Source of the DNA: Torymus aiolomorphi
Lineage: Eukaryota; Arthropoda; Insecta; Hymenoptera; Torymidae
DNA: 64,000 nucleotides
Direction: 5' to 3'
NCBI GenBank assembly: GCA_036365515.1
Contig: CM070873.1
Location: forward strand, 28,316,085-28,380,084
Shown one piece after another: positions 10,866-26,200 of the stretch. Position 1 is the first letter of the stretch, and each line of letters starts with the position of its first letter. The notes beneath the pieces were generated by a model. That model made no database searches and was not told where the DNA came from. It saw nothing but the letters and a program-made list of their open reading frames with translations. A program made the position numbers and the translations under genes.

Positions 10866-11771
10866 TTATATATGACCGAGGCTTAAGTGCTCAGAAAATG
10901 AATTTTTTTTTTTTTTATGGGGTTGACAGTGCAAATTTTCCTATTCGAATTTGATCTTTAACAATTTCTTATTTTACGATTCTACATTAAAAATTCGGTT
11001 TTTTAAGTCCGGATTGAAATTGTAATTATTTATTTCTTCCAACCCATGCAATTCACATTAAGCCTAAATTCTTATGGAGTCAAATTTAGCAGAATATAAT
11101 GTTGATTTTCGATAATTTTTATTTAAACTCATGTAATTGTTCAACTCCTTACAACAATATACGTAATCCATTTATAAGTAGACCAACGTGATAAATCTCG
11201 AATTGAAAGTAACGCTTTATTCGTATTCGTACTCTGATTCATCAATTTTGTAAAAAACCCAATTTACTTCAAATTATTAATTTTTTTATAAATTTAGGCA
11301 AGGTTCAAGTTAAGAATTAAAAAAATTAGTAATTACAAAAAGTTTAACAATTAATAAATTAATGATTCGGTTAGGTTAACCAATTACTTAAACAAAACAA
11401 TTCGCAGTTTCTATATATCAAACCGTATTATTGGAATTCCAAAAGCAATGGATGGTGGTGCTCGCGATAACGAGTTATGTTCATCGGATTGTCATATTGT
11501 TTCTTGGATACCATACTAATCGCCTCTCACTTGAAGTGCTTTGAAAACGTGATTAAATATGGAGGACAGCAACGCTTGTTACATTGGCATGTACAGGTTA
11601 ATATGTGTACCTCTTGTCAAGAGAGTTTAGAATCGTGCTTTCCATTTTGCGCTCAATTCACAGCTCTTACATTTTACATTAATTTATGCATTGGTTCATT
11701 AACTTCTATGTTTGAGATTCTATGTGTTTGACACAGACCATATATTCTTCTAGATTAAAAGATATGTGAGC
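10866..11771. other. AT-rich stretch, no supported gene
   Basis: Mostly AT-rich. A less AT-rich patch at about 11400-11730 holds an 84-residue plus-strand frame (11477-11731). It shows no recognised domain, signal peptide or supporting splice pattern, so it is not called as a gene. Confidence 0.4.
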
Positions 11772-12194
11772 AATCCTACAAGAAATCAATACTTAGGCGT
11801 TTCAAAAACAAAGAAAAAAGAATTTGATGAGGCATTTCTGTACCATTTTTTTCAAATACTCCTAACTTTGCGCAGGATCTTTCGGTATCAATGATACTAA
11901 GCTTATTAAAGCGCTCTTCTATTTTAATGTTCATATTTGCAAAATTTGTTCGCGCCTTCGGGAACTGAATATCGGGTAATCGTCGGTGACTTTTTATCGT
12001 ACATTTTTGCCATGCTAAATTTCCATAAGAAAAATTGATCTCCTAACGGTTAAAACAGTATCACAAGCCCAATTTCATGGGTTCAAAGTTTTTCGTATAT
12101 TATGATCTATGGATTGAGAAAAAAAATTGTTACTGAGGTGTGTCTCTTTTTTGTTTGTTTTTGAAACGCCTAAGTGGATTTTTTTTTTGTAGAA
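11772..12194. mobile_element. 0.42-kb inverted-repeat DNA element (MITE-like)
   Basis: Inverted terminal segments of about 45-50 bp pair CTTAGGCGTTTCAAAAACAAA (about 11791) with its reverse complement near 12160. They extend outward to TCCTACAAGAAATC on the left and, in reverse, TTCTACAAAAAAAAAATCC on the right. The interior is non-coding. No clean target-site duplication could be fixed, so the superfamily is unknown. A non-autonomous DNA transposon is the simplest reading. Confidence 0.6.
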
Positions 12195-12323
12195 TTTTTC
12201 ATGTAAAGACTTATCTCTAAAACTTTTAACTTTTGGGTTGCGTTACGATTAAAATTCCAAAAAATAAAATATCGTATCCAATACTGCATGCGATTGTGGA
12301 AAATTATTATATTACGCAATTAG

Positions 12324-12425
12324 GGAGGTAAAGAGTTGGCCAGTCGAGAGCACGTGTAAATTGCCACCCGTGCCGAGAGCGAGGGTGGCAAACATGTGCT
12401 CTGGGGTGGCCAACTCTTTATCCCC
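12324..12425. repeat. Long imperfect hairpin A
   Basis: Outer stem GGAGGTAAAGAGTTGGCC (12324-12341) pairs with GGCCAACTCTTTATCCCC (12408-12425). Inner stem (12348-12369) GAGCACGTGTAAATTGCCACCC pairs with GGGTGGCAAACATGTGCTC (12383-12401). The loop is GTGCCGAGAGCGA. Both arms are preserved with only a few mismatches, so this is a genuine inverted repeat. It could be the core of a foldback element or a structured RNA. Function is unknown. Confidence 0.65.
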
Positions 12426-12440
12426 TTGTTGCGTATACAA

Positions 12441-12529
12441 TTTTTCACCATACCCGGGCCGAAAATATCACATTCGCGTTCTTAAGCCGGGAGCGAGAGT
12501 AGTTTTTTTGGCCAGGGTATGGTGAAAAA
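12441..12529. repeat. Hairpin B next to hairpin A
   Basis: Arms TTTTTCACCATACCC (12441-12455) and GGGTATGGTGAAAAA (12515-12529) are exact reverse complements around a roughly 59-bp loop. The loop contains GGGAGCGAGAG, a word like that in the loop of hairpin A only 15 bp away. The two hairpins probably belong to one element. Confidence 0.6.
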
Positions 12530-12675
12530 CCATATTTTGTATGGTGCATCTCTACAAAGTCGCTAAATATGTATACGCAAAGGTACAAAACAAAAATAAG
12601 TGCAAGTTTTATTTTTCTCTTTTAACCCGCATAACTTTTGTAACGTTAGATACTAATCTGTAAATTTTTTCACAC

Positions 12676-12853
12676 ATATATCGTCACGTTGTAAGAAAAA
12701 AAGCCAACACAAGTTCTTGCGCGAAAAAAAGCCAAAGTTGAGCGCTTTTTCGCTTTTCTTCGCGCAAAACTTCATAAAAAAGCCAACTTTGGCTTTTCTT
12801 CACGCGAAACTTAGAAGTTGGTTTTTTTCATACCGTGCAACGATATATACAAT
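12676..12853. repeat. Inverted repeat C with AAAGCCAA motifs
   Basis: The left arm ATATATCGTCACGTTGTAAGAAAAAAAGCCAAC matches, in reverse complement, the right arm ending ACCGTGCAACGATATAT. The interior repeats AAAAAGCCAA(A/C) and its complement TTGGCTTTT, with GCGCGAA words between. It is non-coding and probably a small foldback element or part of the same unit as hairpins A and B. Confidence 0.55.
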
Positions 12854-14117
12854 AAAAACCAACGTAATCTAAGAATGTGCCTCTTATTATAAAAATATAA
12901 TAATCGAATAAAGTCGACTGTATAAGATTAAAAAAAAATTTTTTTTTTATTATTTTGCTTTTAAAATTTTTAACCGTCCAATTAACAATCAACAACCAAA
13001 GAATATGTTTGTAGGCATTAAAAGGAATATTTTAAACTTTGTTTTAAGTATGTGCCTCATCAACGTGTAACTAATTTGAAAAAGTAACATTTTAAGCTAG
13101 CTGGCACATTTACAGCTCTTTCAAAAAGATTTCGCAGAATATTGTGAATGATTGGTTTATATATTTGACAAGCTTTAATAACATTGTTAAACATTATAAG
13201 AGTTTACGAGCTTAGTTTTTACCATAAAAAAAGTTTCAAAATTTTATTTTTCTATTTTTAATTGAGAAATCAAATGCATAAATAATAAGGTTTGAGGTTT
13301 TTTTTTATTTTATTTTCATAAAAGTAACAATAAAAACTGTATATAGTATGTATATAAGTCTCCGTCCACGTTGGAAGACGAGAGACATCACGACCCGCGA
13401 AAGAATAACTAGCTCGCGATGCACTCGGCATGGCATAACGACGTTAGCTCTGCAACACACTTTATTATTTAAATCGCATCACATGTAACAGTATAACTTA
13501 ATTATAGTTATTACAATACCTTGTAAATTTACTTATTTCCAAATTTGTTTTTTACCTTTCGATGAATTAATAAAATTATTATAAAATAAATATAGTCTTT
13601 ATAACAATTTTGTTCTTGTACCTTACTAGTTGCAACTAATTCTAGTTACGCTTCCAATTGTTTTAGTAATATTTTTTCAAAAAACGTTTATTTATACAGT
13701 TTTAAACTAATTTAAAAAAAAAAGCTTTAATTTTTCAAGAGACTCAAAAGTGAGTCCCAAAAATCTTTTTACGAAAGCCAAATTAAAAGTTCTGAAGATA
13801 TGCCTATATATCTAGATTTTCAAAATATTTGGAATGGATGGAAACTGTCGTTCTCTACGAGTAAAGATTGTATGTAAATTCAAGTATATTTTTCAAAATA
13901 TATTTGTCGTTTTATTAATATAAGAAGCAATTTACAAAGATAGGAAGTTTATTATAAACAATATTGAAAGTTTCTATGATTATTCTATTTTCAAAATAGC
14001 GATTACTATGATAATCCAACTTCGGAAGTATCTACATATCGCAGGCGTTAATCTCTGATGATTTTCTGTACTTATCGTTGACAGTTGAAATGCATAAGCC
14101 GTGAAAGGTGACCTTAC
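12854..14117. other. AT-rich stretch, no supported gene
   Basis: AT-rich with poly(A) and poly(T) runs. A moderately GC-rich patch at about 13365-13460, with an AATAAA hexamer on the minus strand, could be a solo LTR remnant, but no LTR ends were found. No coding sequence is recognised. Confidence 0.35.
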
Positions 14118-14181
14118 CATTATCTGGTCGACTTCATATGTGTATTCGTAACCTCGGTAATAATTATCCCACTGGTTAGAC
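14118..14181 (-). CDS. Possible internal coding exon (weak)
   Basis: On the minus strand an acceptor-like CCTGCAG (ending at 14182) is followed by 64 nt open in one frame, reading SNQWDNYYRGYEYTYEVDQ then IM. A donor-like GTAAGG (14117-14112) follows. The Trp-x-x-x-x-x-Gly-Tyr-x-Tyr-x-Tyr pattern faintly recalls the first strand of the large lipid-transfer (vitellogenin-like) N-terminal domain. That is only a resemblance. The exon needs an upstream exon ending in phase 2. The signal-peptide exon at 28460-28505 ends in phase 1, so the two cannot be joined directly. The pyrimidine tract is weak. It may be chance. Confidence 0.2.
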
Positions 14182-14513
14182 CTGCAGGCCAGCAATGCAT
14201 CGGTTAATTAATACAAGTCAAACGCCAGCTCGCAGCTTGTGATCTCTTCCTATCCCTCTTCGTTTCTCCTTCTCTCACTGCAAACTATGTACATCGTTCT
14301 CTTTCCGCATCCCTATCCATTGTTGTTGGGTGAACTGACTGGGGGACTTACCGTCATTACACGACACATCTGGAGTTCTTGTTACATAAATGCTACTATT
14401 CAGTTCAGCAAACTAAATTGCGAATGCTCAGCGTATAATAAATATAAAAAATAAAAAATAAAATAGAATAAAATTTATACATTTATACGGTTATTATAAA
14501 ATGCAAAAAGTAA

Positions 14514-14586
14514 CGCCCAACGTGGGGCTCGAACCCACGACCCTGAGATTAAGAGTCTCATGCTCTACCGACTGAGCTAGCCGGGC
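14514..14586 (-). tRNA. tRNA-Lys (anticodon CTT)
   Basis: Third identical 73-nt copy on the minus strand, with the same anticodon loop CTCTTAA, intact A and B boxes and a T5 run just past the 3' end. It faces away from the plus-strand copy 364 bp further on, so the two are divergently transcribed. Confidence 0.97.
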
Positions 14587-14949
14587 TGATAGTCATAGAA
14601 AGTTTTAGCTACATTTTACTCTTGGAGAAAACGGTCGAGAAACACAGCGATGACTGCTGTTTGAAACTGCTGCTCCCTCACGTTCGACAAGCTACCTGCC
14701 CAAGCGGACCACTCCGTTTCGGATAGGGAAAAGTGAAGAAAAGTTATTTGTCCCGTTTGCTCGAGGCAGGTAGCTCCCCTAAAGGGAGAAAGCAGATGTT
14801 CTAAACTCAAAAGCGTGGGGCCTTCTGTTTCAAAGTAAACTATAGTACCGACCTTTTCAAATGCGAAACCTGTTTTACCCAGGTACTGCAGTTTATGAGC
14901 GGGTAAATCAGTTAAATCTATTCACTTATAAGTGTGCCAAGTATAAGTA
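14587..14949. other. Spacer between divergent tRNA-Lys genes
   Basis: It is less AT-rich than its surroundings. An 11-bp inverted repeat pairs AGCTACCTGCC (14690-14700) with GGCAGGTAGCT (14765-14775). A 64-residue minus-strand frame (14616-14810) spans it but shows no domain. No gene is called. Confidence 0.4.
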
Positions 14950-15022
14950 GCCCGGCTAGCTCAGTCGGTAGAGCATGAGACTCTTAATCTCAGGGTCGTG
15001 GGTTCGAGCCCCACGTTGGGCG
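14950..15022 (+). tRNA. tRNA-Lys (anticodon CTT)
   Basis: Fourth identical copy and the only one on the plus strand. The cloverleaf is intact, the anticodon is CTT and no intron is present. The 3' end is followed within a few bases by TTATTTTTTTATTTTTTT, a strong RNA polymerase III terminator. Confidence 0.97.
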
Positions 15023-15040
15023 TTATTTTTTTATTTTTTT
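15023..15040 (+). terminator. RNA polymerase III T-run terminator
   Basis: Two runs of seven T begin 3 nt after the tRNA-Lys 3' end, the usual pol III stop signal. Confidence 0.7.
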
Positions 15041-15429
15041 ATAAAAAATTTATCTTGACGAATTTATAAAAAAAATCTTTGATACTAGGAACTCCTACAG
15101 TTTGTAGTTAAATATATTTTTTTATTTCAATATGTTAGTCTTTTTAAAAAGAAAACTTAATTAAAATGACACACGCTCTAGGAAATTTTATAATTTTATA
15201 CTGCATTTAAAACATGACAATTTATAAAACTCAAATTATCAGTTCACTCAACTAGCCCGCCGAAGCAAATAACCTGCATATTTATACGTATCGAAGTAAA
15301 CCAGAATTCACGGCTCTTTACAATTTAATTCTACTCGATCTCTCTTGCGAAGCGTGCGCAAAAACTGGAAAAAAAAACAATAAAAAACGCAGCACATCCA
15401 ATGCACGGAAAAATTCCTACCTGGCAGCA

Positions 15430-15629
15430 ACGCATCTCTCGATGATATGCGTCGGCTGTACGCGTTTTCCCCCAAACTTTTTTCGCCTGCGCGAAAACGC
15501 GCTCGGGAGAGTTGCGAATAGCACAGCGTCAACGGCGATTTTACTCGCAGCTACGTACGTATGCGGTTAGCCGCGAGCTGTACAGCGGCGCTCGCCGCTC
15601 GAATACTGGATTAGGTTGATATTCGCCTG
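15430..15629. other. CpG island upstream of the exon at 15630
   Basis: A CpG-rich stretch with CGCG words and a short inverted repeat (GGCGCTCGCCGCTC near 15585). Its position just before a candidate first coding exon fits a promoter and 5' UTR. No core promoter motif is obvious. Confidence 0.35.
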
Positions 15630-15814
15630 ATGGACGGTGAGCGATCGGCGTTTTTGCCCGCGCAAAAAGCATCCGCGGTGGTGGCGAGGCTGCGGATCCC
15701 ACTGGTTGCCGTTGCATTGTTGTTTTGCGTTTGTTGCATTAACGGAAGCCCCGGAATAGACGTGTTTTTGACAAGCCCTCGCCGGCCTCGACGTTATAAT
15801 GCCGCGAGAGTTCC
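15630..15814 (+). CDS. Candidate first coding exon with signal peptide, unknown protein
   Basis: An ATG at 15630 opens 61 codons plus 2 nt (phase 2). The exon ends at TTCC followed by GTGAGT at 15815-15820, an excellent donor. The N-terminus is charged (MDGERSAFLPAQKASAVVAR). A hydrophobic core follows at about residues 23-38 (PLVAVALLFCVCC) and a small-residue INGSPG site, a typical eukaryotic signal peptide. After it comes a short basic stretch with PRRPRR. The upstream CpG island fits a promoter. The protein is probably secreted or a type I membrane protein whose other exons lie beyond a long intron. I do not recognise the family and could not identify the next exon. The call is inference from splice, start and hydrophobicity signals. 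Confidence 0.45.
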
Positions 15815-15820
15815 GTGAGT

Positions 15821-18364
15821 GCGATGCTCTTTTGCCTCGATATGGATGGATTTGTTGTTTGACTGATTTCCTCAACTCGATCGCGAATCGAAATTATGAT
15901 TTCTTTCTTTTTTTTTTTTGCGTTGCCGTACGCTGTTTACGCGATACTCGCGCTGAGTGGCAGGTAATTTAAAACGTTTCTTATGAACAAAGAAAGACTT
16001 AATTGAATATTTTCGTACGTGGTTGTGTTAAAGTGCTTTTTCATTATGTCTGCGATCTAATTAATTCACTTTATTTTCACTTTTGAATCTATTTTTATTT
16101 AAAAATTTATCGCTTTCAATATTCCGGAAAATTGAATTCGATGTAACTGTAATTAGTTGTTTTATAAGTGTCTGTGTAGACATTTTATCATGTTCTAATC
16201 ATTCTTGATAAAAAATTGTCACTCACTTGAAAGTCTGCAAAATGATTAATGTTATATCGAGGCTTATTAATAATTCATGTGGGTAAAAGATCAGTACGAA
16301 TTACTAGTATTTAAGAGTATGCTTTCATTCACAAAATTATCATATCAAGTTTGATAAGCATTTCTCCTGATCGTTGAACTAAAAAACAGTTTTTTCTGAT
16401 AGTACTTTATTTCACCCTATATCTTAAAAATACTTTTTTATTCGTAAGTGTATCCATTTCCTCTAAACCCCGCCTTAATTAACGTAACGCAGGTCAATTA
16501 GCAAGTTATTAAACCGTCATTAATATTCTGCATTTTCACGTCTCAATCTTCCGCGTCAATGCTTCTAATCGGGAGGGGGGATCGCATTCGCACGGACGAA
16601 ACAATCGCACTCTTCCCAACGTCATAATCATCCGTCCAAGCGTACATACGCACAATCGGGGGCGCGTGCGCGAACAATGAAAAATAATGGCTTTGCGTAA
16701 CAGAGCTCGCGGGCCCCGCGCGCTAGATCGAAGATTAATAATACGCGAATCGAAAGAGAGCGAGTAGTCGTTACTTTCCAGGAAGAGACGAGATACTATC
16801 GTCGTCCCGTAGAGAAGTATCCCTCCCACGAGGAAATTGCCCTGTTTATTCATTAGAGACTGCTGTGTCGTGCTTCCCTTCGTGCGATAGGCTCTTGTTA
16901 CGCATACTTGCGCGCGCAAGTGTAATGATAATACTGCAGTCTCGTTGAGGTAATAGAAGATATTTTGTAAAATTGAGGACTGAGAATACGTAGTTGGAAG
17001 TTTATTTTAATAGTATATGCTCTTCGTTGTGGGTGCATTGTACGAGATTGCAGTGGTACGGTAAATTTATCATGATGAAATGTCTTGTCGCTGCGCAGAA
17101 TCTCTCGTATCTGCACATCGGCCATCAAAATGTTTAAAATTCAAAGATATAATATGAAAAATTCCGTCGGCGAAAAATCCGCGAATCTCGTTAGAAGGCT
17201 CGAAAAACAAAGCTGCTGCCGCGACGAAGCATCTATTCTCCCCACCACACGAATACGCGCCACTTTGCAATCTTCGAACATCCCCGAGCGCGTCGACCTC
17301 CCCGTGTTATCCTAAGCTCGTGAGACGCCGCGTTATTTTCTAATAAACGGGTATGAAAATCCAGCGCGCGTAGCGTTCGAAATTCTGAAAATTCCGCTCA
17401 CTTTCTCTCTTTCAGCGACGAGGATTCTTCGAGGGACGAAAAAAAAAAGTACGCGCTCCTTTTTGCCTCCCTCCCCCGTTCCGACCGTTCGTCTTCGTCG
17501 CGCGGGAACACGGTATAGGTATTCATCGGCGTTTAAAGACTAGCGACGTCCTTTTTATGTTGAGGTAGAAGCTGGAGGAGTGGAAGCAGGAGGAGGAGAT
17601 GTATATTAAAGGAATATTCGATCTTTACGTGGATTGAAGTCAAAGTACCGGGAGCTTATAAATGGAAATACTTAAGGAGACGCTAGAGACGGCGGAGGTT
17701 GTATTTCAAATATTTTTTGCTTGAGTGAAATATCGTGTTCGTCGATGACGAACGGTGCAGTTTTATGAAAATTAATAGAAGTAAAAATATGCGTAGTATT
17801 TTAAATATAAATTTCATTTTAAGTCCATTTTACTTATTATACGATTCGTACGTTTCAATTATTTATAATCATAAATAAGTTGATCTTGCTATAGTCTAAA
17901 AAAATCTTTTTAATATCCGTTGTTCCGCACCAAACGACCCTGCGACAAAATCATCTTGAATTTCCTCACCCTCGCACCCGAAATAAATCATTATCCATCT
18001 GATTAAAAACGAAGAGCCGCGCGCGCTCTCGCTCGCGCTGTCGTAAAACTGCGCTCGTAAAGCCGCTTCAGCGCGTAAGAGAGAGAGAGAGAGGAGGTGA
18101 CGAGTAAGTAAAAACCGCTCATCTACATATGCGAAGGGTGAGCTTACGCTCGCGCGCGAGGGGTTAAAAACGAGAGGAATATTCCGACGCTGCCGCCATA
18201 GGGTTGAAATATTTGCGCGCGTCTCGATAATACAATTTACGGTCGCGGACGGAGGCTCTATAAATTTTTATGGTGATCAGGTTGCCGGCGCGCGTCTGCG
18301 TAGCTATACATACATACGCTCACCTATACATCTGTGCGTATTTATATTTCTGGCGAGGAAGAAC

Positions 18365-18366
<2 letters not shown>
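15821..18366. other. Non-coding stretch with CpG islands, possibly intron
   Basis: If the exon at 15630 is real, this is its first intron. It is AT-rich with CpG islands at about 16550-16920, 17100-17310, 17400-17520 and 18000-18300. Reading frames over the islands are composition-driven. No RNA gene is recognised. Confidence 0.35.

Positions 18367-18403
<37 letters not shown>
18367..18403. repeat. (GA)n microsatellite
   Basis: About 18 perfect GA units in a CpG-rich context. Confidence 0.9.
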
Positions 18404-22687
<4,284 letters not shown>

Positions 22688-22691
22688 TTAA

Positions 22692-23287
22692 AAGGACACC
22701 TTCAAAGCAAGCGTTGCTTTCTTTTCGTACACTCCCAAGAAAGAAAGAAACGAACAAAAAATTGATACAAAGACATTTTAATATTGTTATAGAAGATATC
22801 GCTAATTGAAAAAAAATCATAAATTTTTTGCATTTTTCATTCGATTGTAATTTCTAAGGTCTCATTTTGTACCTTGTTCAATTTCATGTGGTGTTATAAA
22901 AATTGAAAAATTATTAAAACCTGCAAAGTTATATTCAATTGTTTATAAAATTCATGGACAAATCTACAAACAATTGTATATAACTTTTCAGGTTTTAATA
23001 ATTTTTCAATTTTGATATCGGTAACATCACATGAAATTGAATAAGGAACAAAATGAGACCTTAAAAATTAAAATCAAATGAAAAATGAAAAAAATGTATG
23101 TGTTTTATTGATACTTTTTCAATTAGCTATATCTTCTTTAACAATATTGAAATTTCTTTGAAAAAAATTTTTTTTTTGTTACTTCAAGAACCCTTATTTT
23201 ATATTATATTGTTTCTCAAATTATAATGTGTGAAGTAAGCATCTTGAAAAATTTGCGAATATAATTAAAAAGAACGCCGGAGCCACC
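22692..23287. mobile_element. 0.6-kb foldback element, TTAA-flanked
   Basis: The interior (about 22735-23195) is one long inverted repeat centred near 22955. The left arm words AATTGAAAAATTATTAAAACCTG, TTCAATTTCATG and AAGGTCTCATTTTGT reappear reverse-complemented in the right arm. TTAA lies at both proposed ends (22688-22691 and 23288-23291). The right end reads GGAGCCACC before TTAA. The extreme left end is less similar, so its boundary is less certain. A related single-arm copy lies at 45565-45894 and ends the same way (AAGCCATC before TTAA). It is non-coding; a piggyBac-like non-autonomous family is inferred from TTAA. Confidence 0.65.
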
Positions 23288-23291
23288 TTAA

Positions 23292-26200
23292 GGACATCCA
23301 GTCAACTACAAAGGTTGTCTATACCTCAAGAAATCCCGGAACATCATAATCAGACAGGATCACAAACAAAAGATCAAGAGACATAAACCCAATTATATCT
23401 TGCACTCAAACACTCTTCCCAATTACTAGCAAACCAATGAACCTCCACGTAAACCTTCTGTTATCTCAGCTAAAACAAATTGCCTCTTGCGGTGAATATA
23501 TAAACTTATTTCATTAATGTATGAAAGAATTTGTAGCTATCAAATATACTCTTGATGAATTTTAATTTCCGACTTAAAATTTCTGTTTTATGCGTTTTTC
23601 TGAATTTATTTCAACATACTTGCTTTTCTTTTTTAGTAGGAAACTGACAGCCAAAAAAACAATCAGATAAAAGAAATGGATTAAAATGAAATTGTTACAT
23701 ATAATCCAACTGTCCTGAATTTTTAGCTTTCTAGACCCATACTAGGTTATGCTTTTTTACCATTACTACGAGTTAACATATTTTAACTTTGAGATACCGC
23801 AGTGGCCTTTTAAAGGGTCTCCGGCGCAAGTGTTGCGTCTCTTTTGTGAGTAGGTGTATGTGTGCGCTCGCCTTTCGCTCAGCAGTGGCAACTACGTCGA
23901 TTGTGTGCAGCCTTACGTGTAGTGCATTTTTCCTCGCGCGGCGAACGTTCTCGCTAATTGGTTTATAAGGAGTCGCTTTCTAGAGCTGTGCATTATGAAT
24001 GCGAAGTAATTATTTTTTTCTTAAGGTTGAAACGACGTCGAACTCGATGTTTATACGGACGTTTAATGGCGACGATTGTGTGGCATATGAAACATTGATT
24101 GGCGATCATTTTGATATACATTTTTAGATGAAAGTGAAATTGTACGGAATTAAGAAGGTTCTTAATGAAAGGTTTTATGTCAGATTTTTAATTTAATTTT
24201 TGTGGGAAATTTACTATTGACAATGTCAACATTTTTCTATCAATTGTTTATTTTGACCCTATATTGGAAATAATCTAAAATATTCTTGTTTCCTAATGTA
24301 TAATACAGAATGTTAATTTAAAAAAATTATAACATGAATCTTGTAACAACCGGGAATAAAAGATGATTTAACAGAGTTGATATTTCTGATGAAAGAAAAA
24401 ATATTTATAAACAAATTTGAATTTTATAAAATTTAAAATTATACGCTAGACCATCGTATCTAAATATCTTCCCCTTTTGCCTCGGAAAAACGATTTTTCC
24501 TTGGAAACAGACGCGCTCTTATTCAAAAGCAAAAGTCCGTCTGGCTTTGTATTCAGCCTGTCGGGAGGACTTTCTCCGCTACGCGCCCGCTTGGCGTCGA
24601 ATTCTAATTTTCGAATATAACCTTTTCAAAGACACTCGCGCGCGAAAAATGAGAGACTAAAAATGAGAGAGAAACTAGATAAGACCGCGATAGAGAGGGA
24701 GAGAGACGGGGGAGGGAATCGAACGTGACGTGACAGTTCCATCATTTTATGCAAATAAAACGCATAGAACGCTTGATTTCCCCTGGTGTTCCTTGTGCGC
24801 CCGTGTCGCCTGGTCAGCTGTTCTCTCTCGCTCGCTCGCTCTTTGTATTTGGCGGAGAGGCAACTCCGCGTGTTTCCCTTGTTCGCGGAAATCCTCGATT
24901 ACTCTGATTTTCCTCCGTGGCGGTGTGCGACCTTTTTCGCTTTCTTTCTTTTTCCGCCTTTTTGCCTCCGCTACTTTCGGTCCGTTATTCTCGGGTTTCA
25001 TTATCTTTCTAGGCAAGAATTGCGTGGAAGGTTGTAGATGAATTTCGGGCGAAGGATTAACATCATAACGTTTTGACTTGTAACATTAGTAATATTGATA
25101 GGAAGCATGACGATCTGTTTCTATTTTTAGAATCGTCTAAAGCATAGAGTTAACTTTATGTTTTTCCGTGTTATTTGACTTAAACCGAAACAAGAATTAA
25201 ATAGAAGAGTAAATACTCTACGTAGTACATTAATATATTTATATAAAAAAGGGTGTACGACGTCATTCCCCAGCATTTTAATTTGAACTTCAAGGTTGAA
25301 TATTGATTCAACTATAAGTATTTTAAAAATGTAAGCATATGTTGTAATTTACATCTTTATTTTTTTTATTAATAAAAGGGAATAATTTACATAGATATTA
25401 TATTGATGAAAGTAAACAAGTAATTATTCAAAGAACATGAAATGTACTTTTAAGCAAGTAATACTAGATGTTATCTTATACGGGAAAAATATGAAATGTT
25501 TTCAAGGTCCATTTGCTATATGTGCATTTTACGGACCTCTAATTATTTTAACTAATGAATAATTTAAATTCAGTTAAAAGTCTTTACTAAATCTTCTACG
25601 TAGTATCTCCTACTTTTTTATTCTTAAATTTAAATTTACGACGAAAGACTAAAAATTTCTATACACTAAATTAAATTCATATCGAAATTCGAAGGCTAAC
25701 TACACATAGGTACACAACGCCAAGCACAGTCGATCTAGAATTGTGACAAGTACGATCTCGATTAGTGTGCTATTTGTCCTTCAAGTATTCCCTATAATCT
25801 TGAAAGTTTATATACTCGACTTGCGTAAATTTATTAATTTATGCAGATCCGCTCAAAGATTATAACGTCCTATAATCTCTGCACAAAAACCCTCTTAAAC
25901 GCTGATGAAATACAATTATCATCTAAAATCGAGAGATCCCAAGCAACACGCTATTATTTCGTGAAAAGTCAATCCGAGCACCCCCTCGATAGTCCGGCCC
26001 TTTCGTAACAAGCCGATAGCTATCGGGGCTAGGCTCTCGTCTCATTCTCCCCGGACGTCACCCGTATTAAGACGCCTCGCGCGCGCACGAAACGTTACCA
26101 TTAAGTCGTACAGCGGGACGCCGTAATTGCCAGGCTCGAGACAGCGCGGTGGAACTGACTTTTTTTTTTTTCTTCGTCAAGCGGCGGCGGTGCGCGTTAC

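Noticed and set aside
11477..11731. 84-residue plus-strand frame in a less AT-rich patch
   Set aside because: No domain, and an acceptor upstream leads into a different frame that soon stops.
13350..13380. GGACGGA word resembling the miR-184 seed on the minus strand
   Set aside because: The match covers only the seed region and the mature sequence diverges after it; no precursor hairpin is apparent.
13365..13500. Possible solo LTR on the minus strand (AATAAA, GC-rich patch)
   Set aside because: No terminal TG...CA pair, target duplication or second LTR could be found.
14344..14387. Minus-strand exon-like piece (YVTRTPDVSCND) ending at GTAAGT
   Set aside because: Acceptor is ambiguous, phase fits neither neighbour, and the frame is very short.
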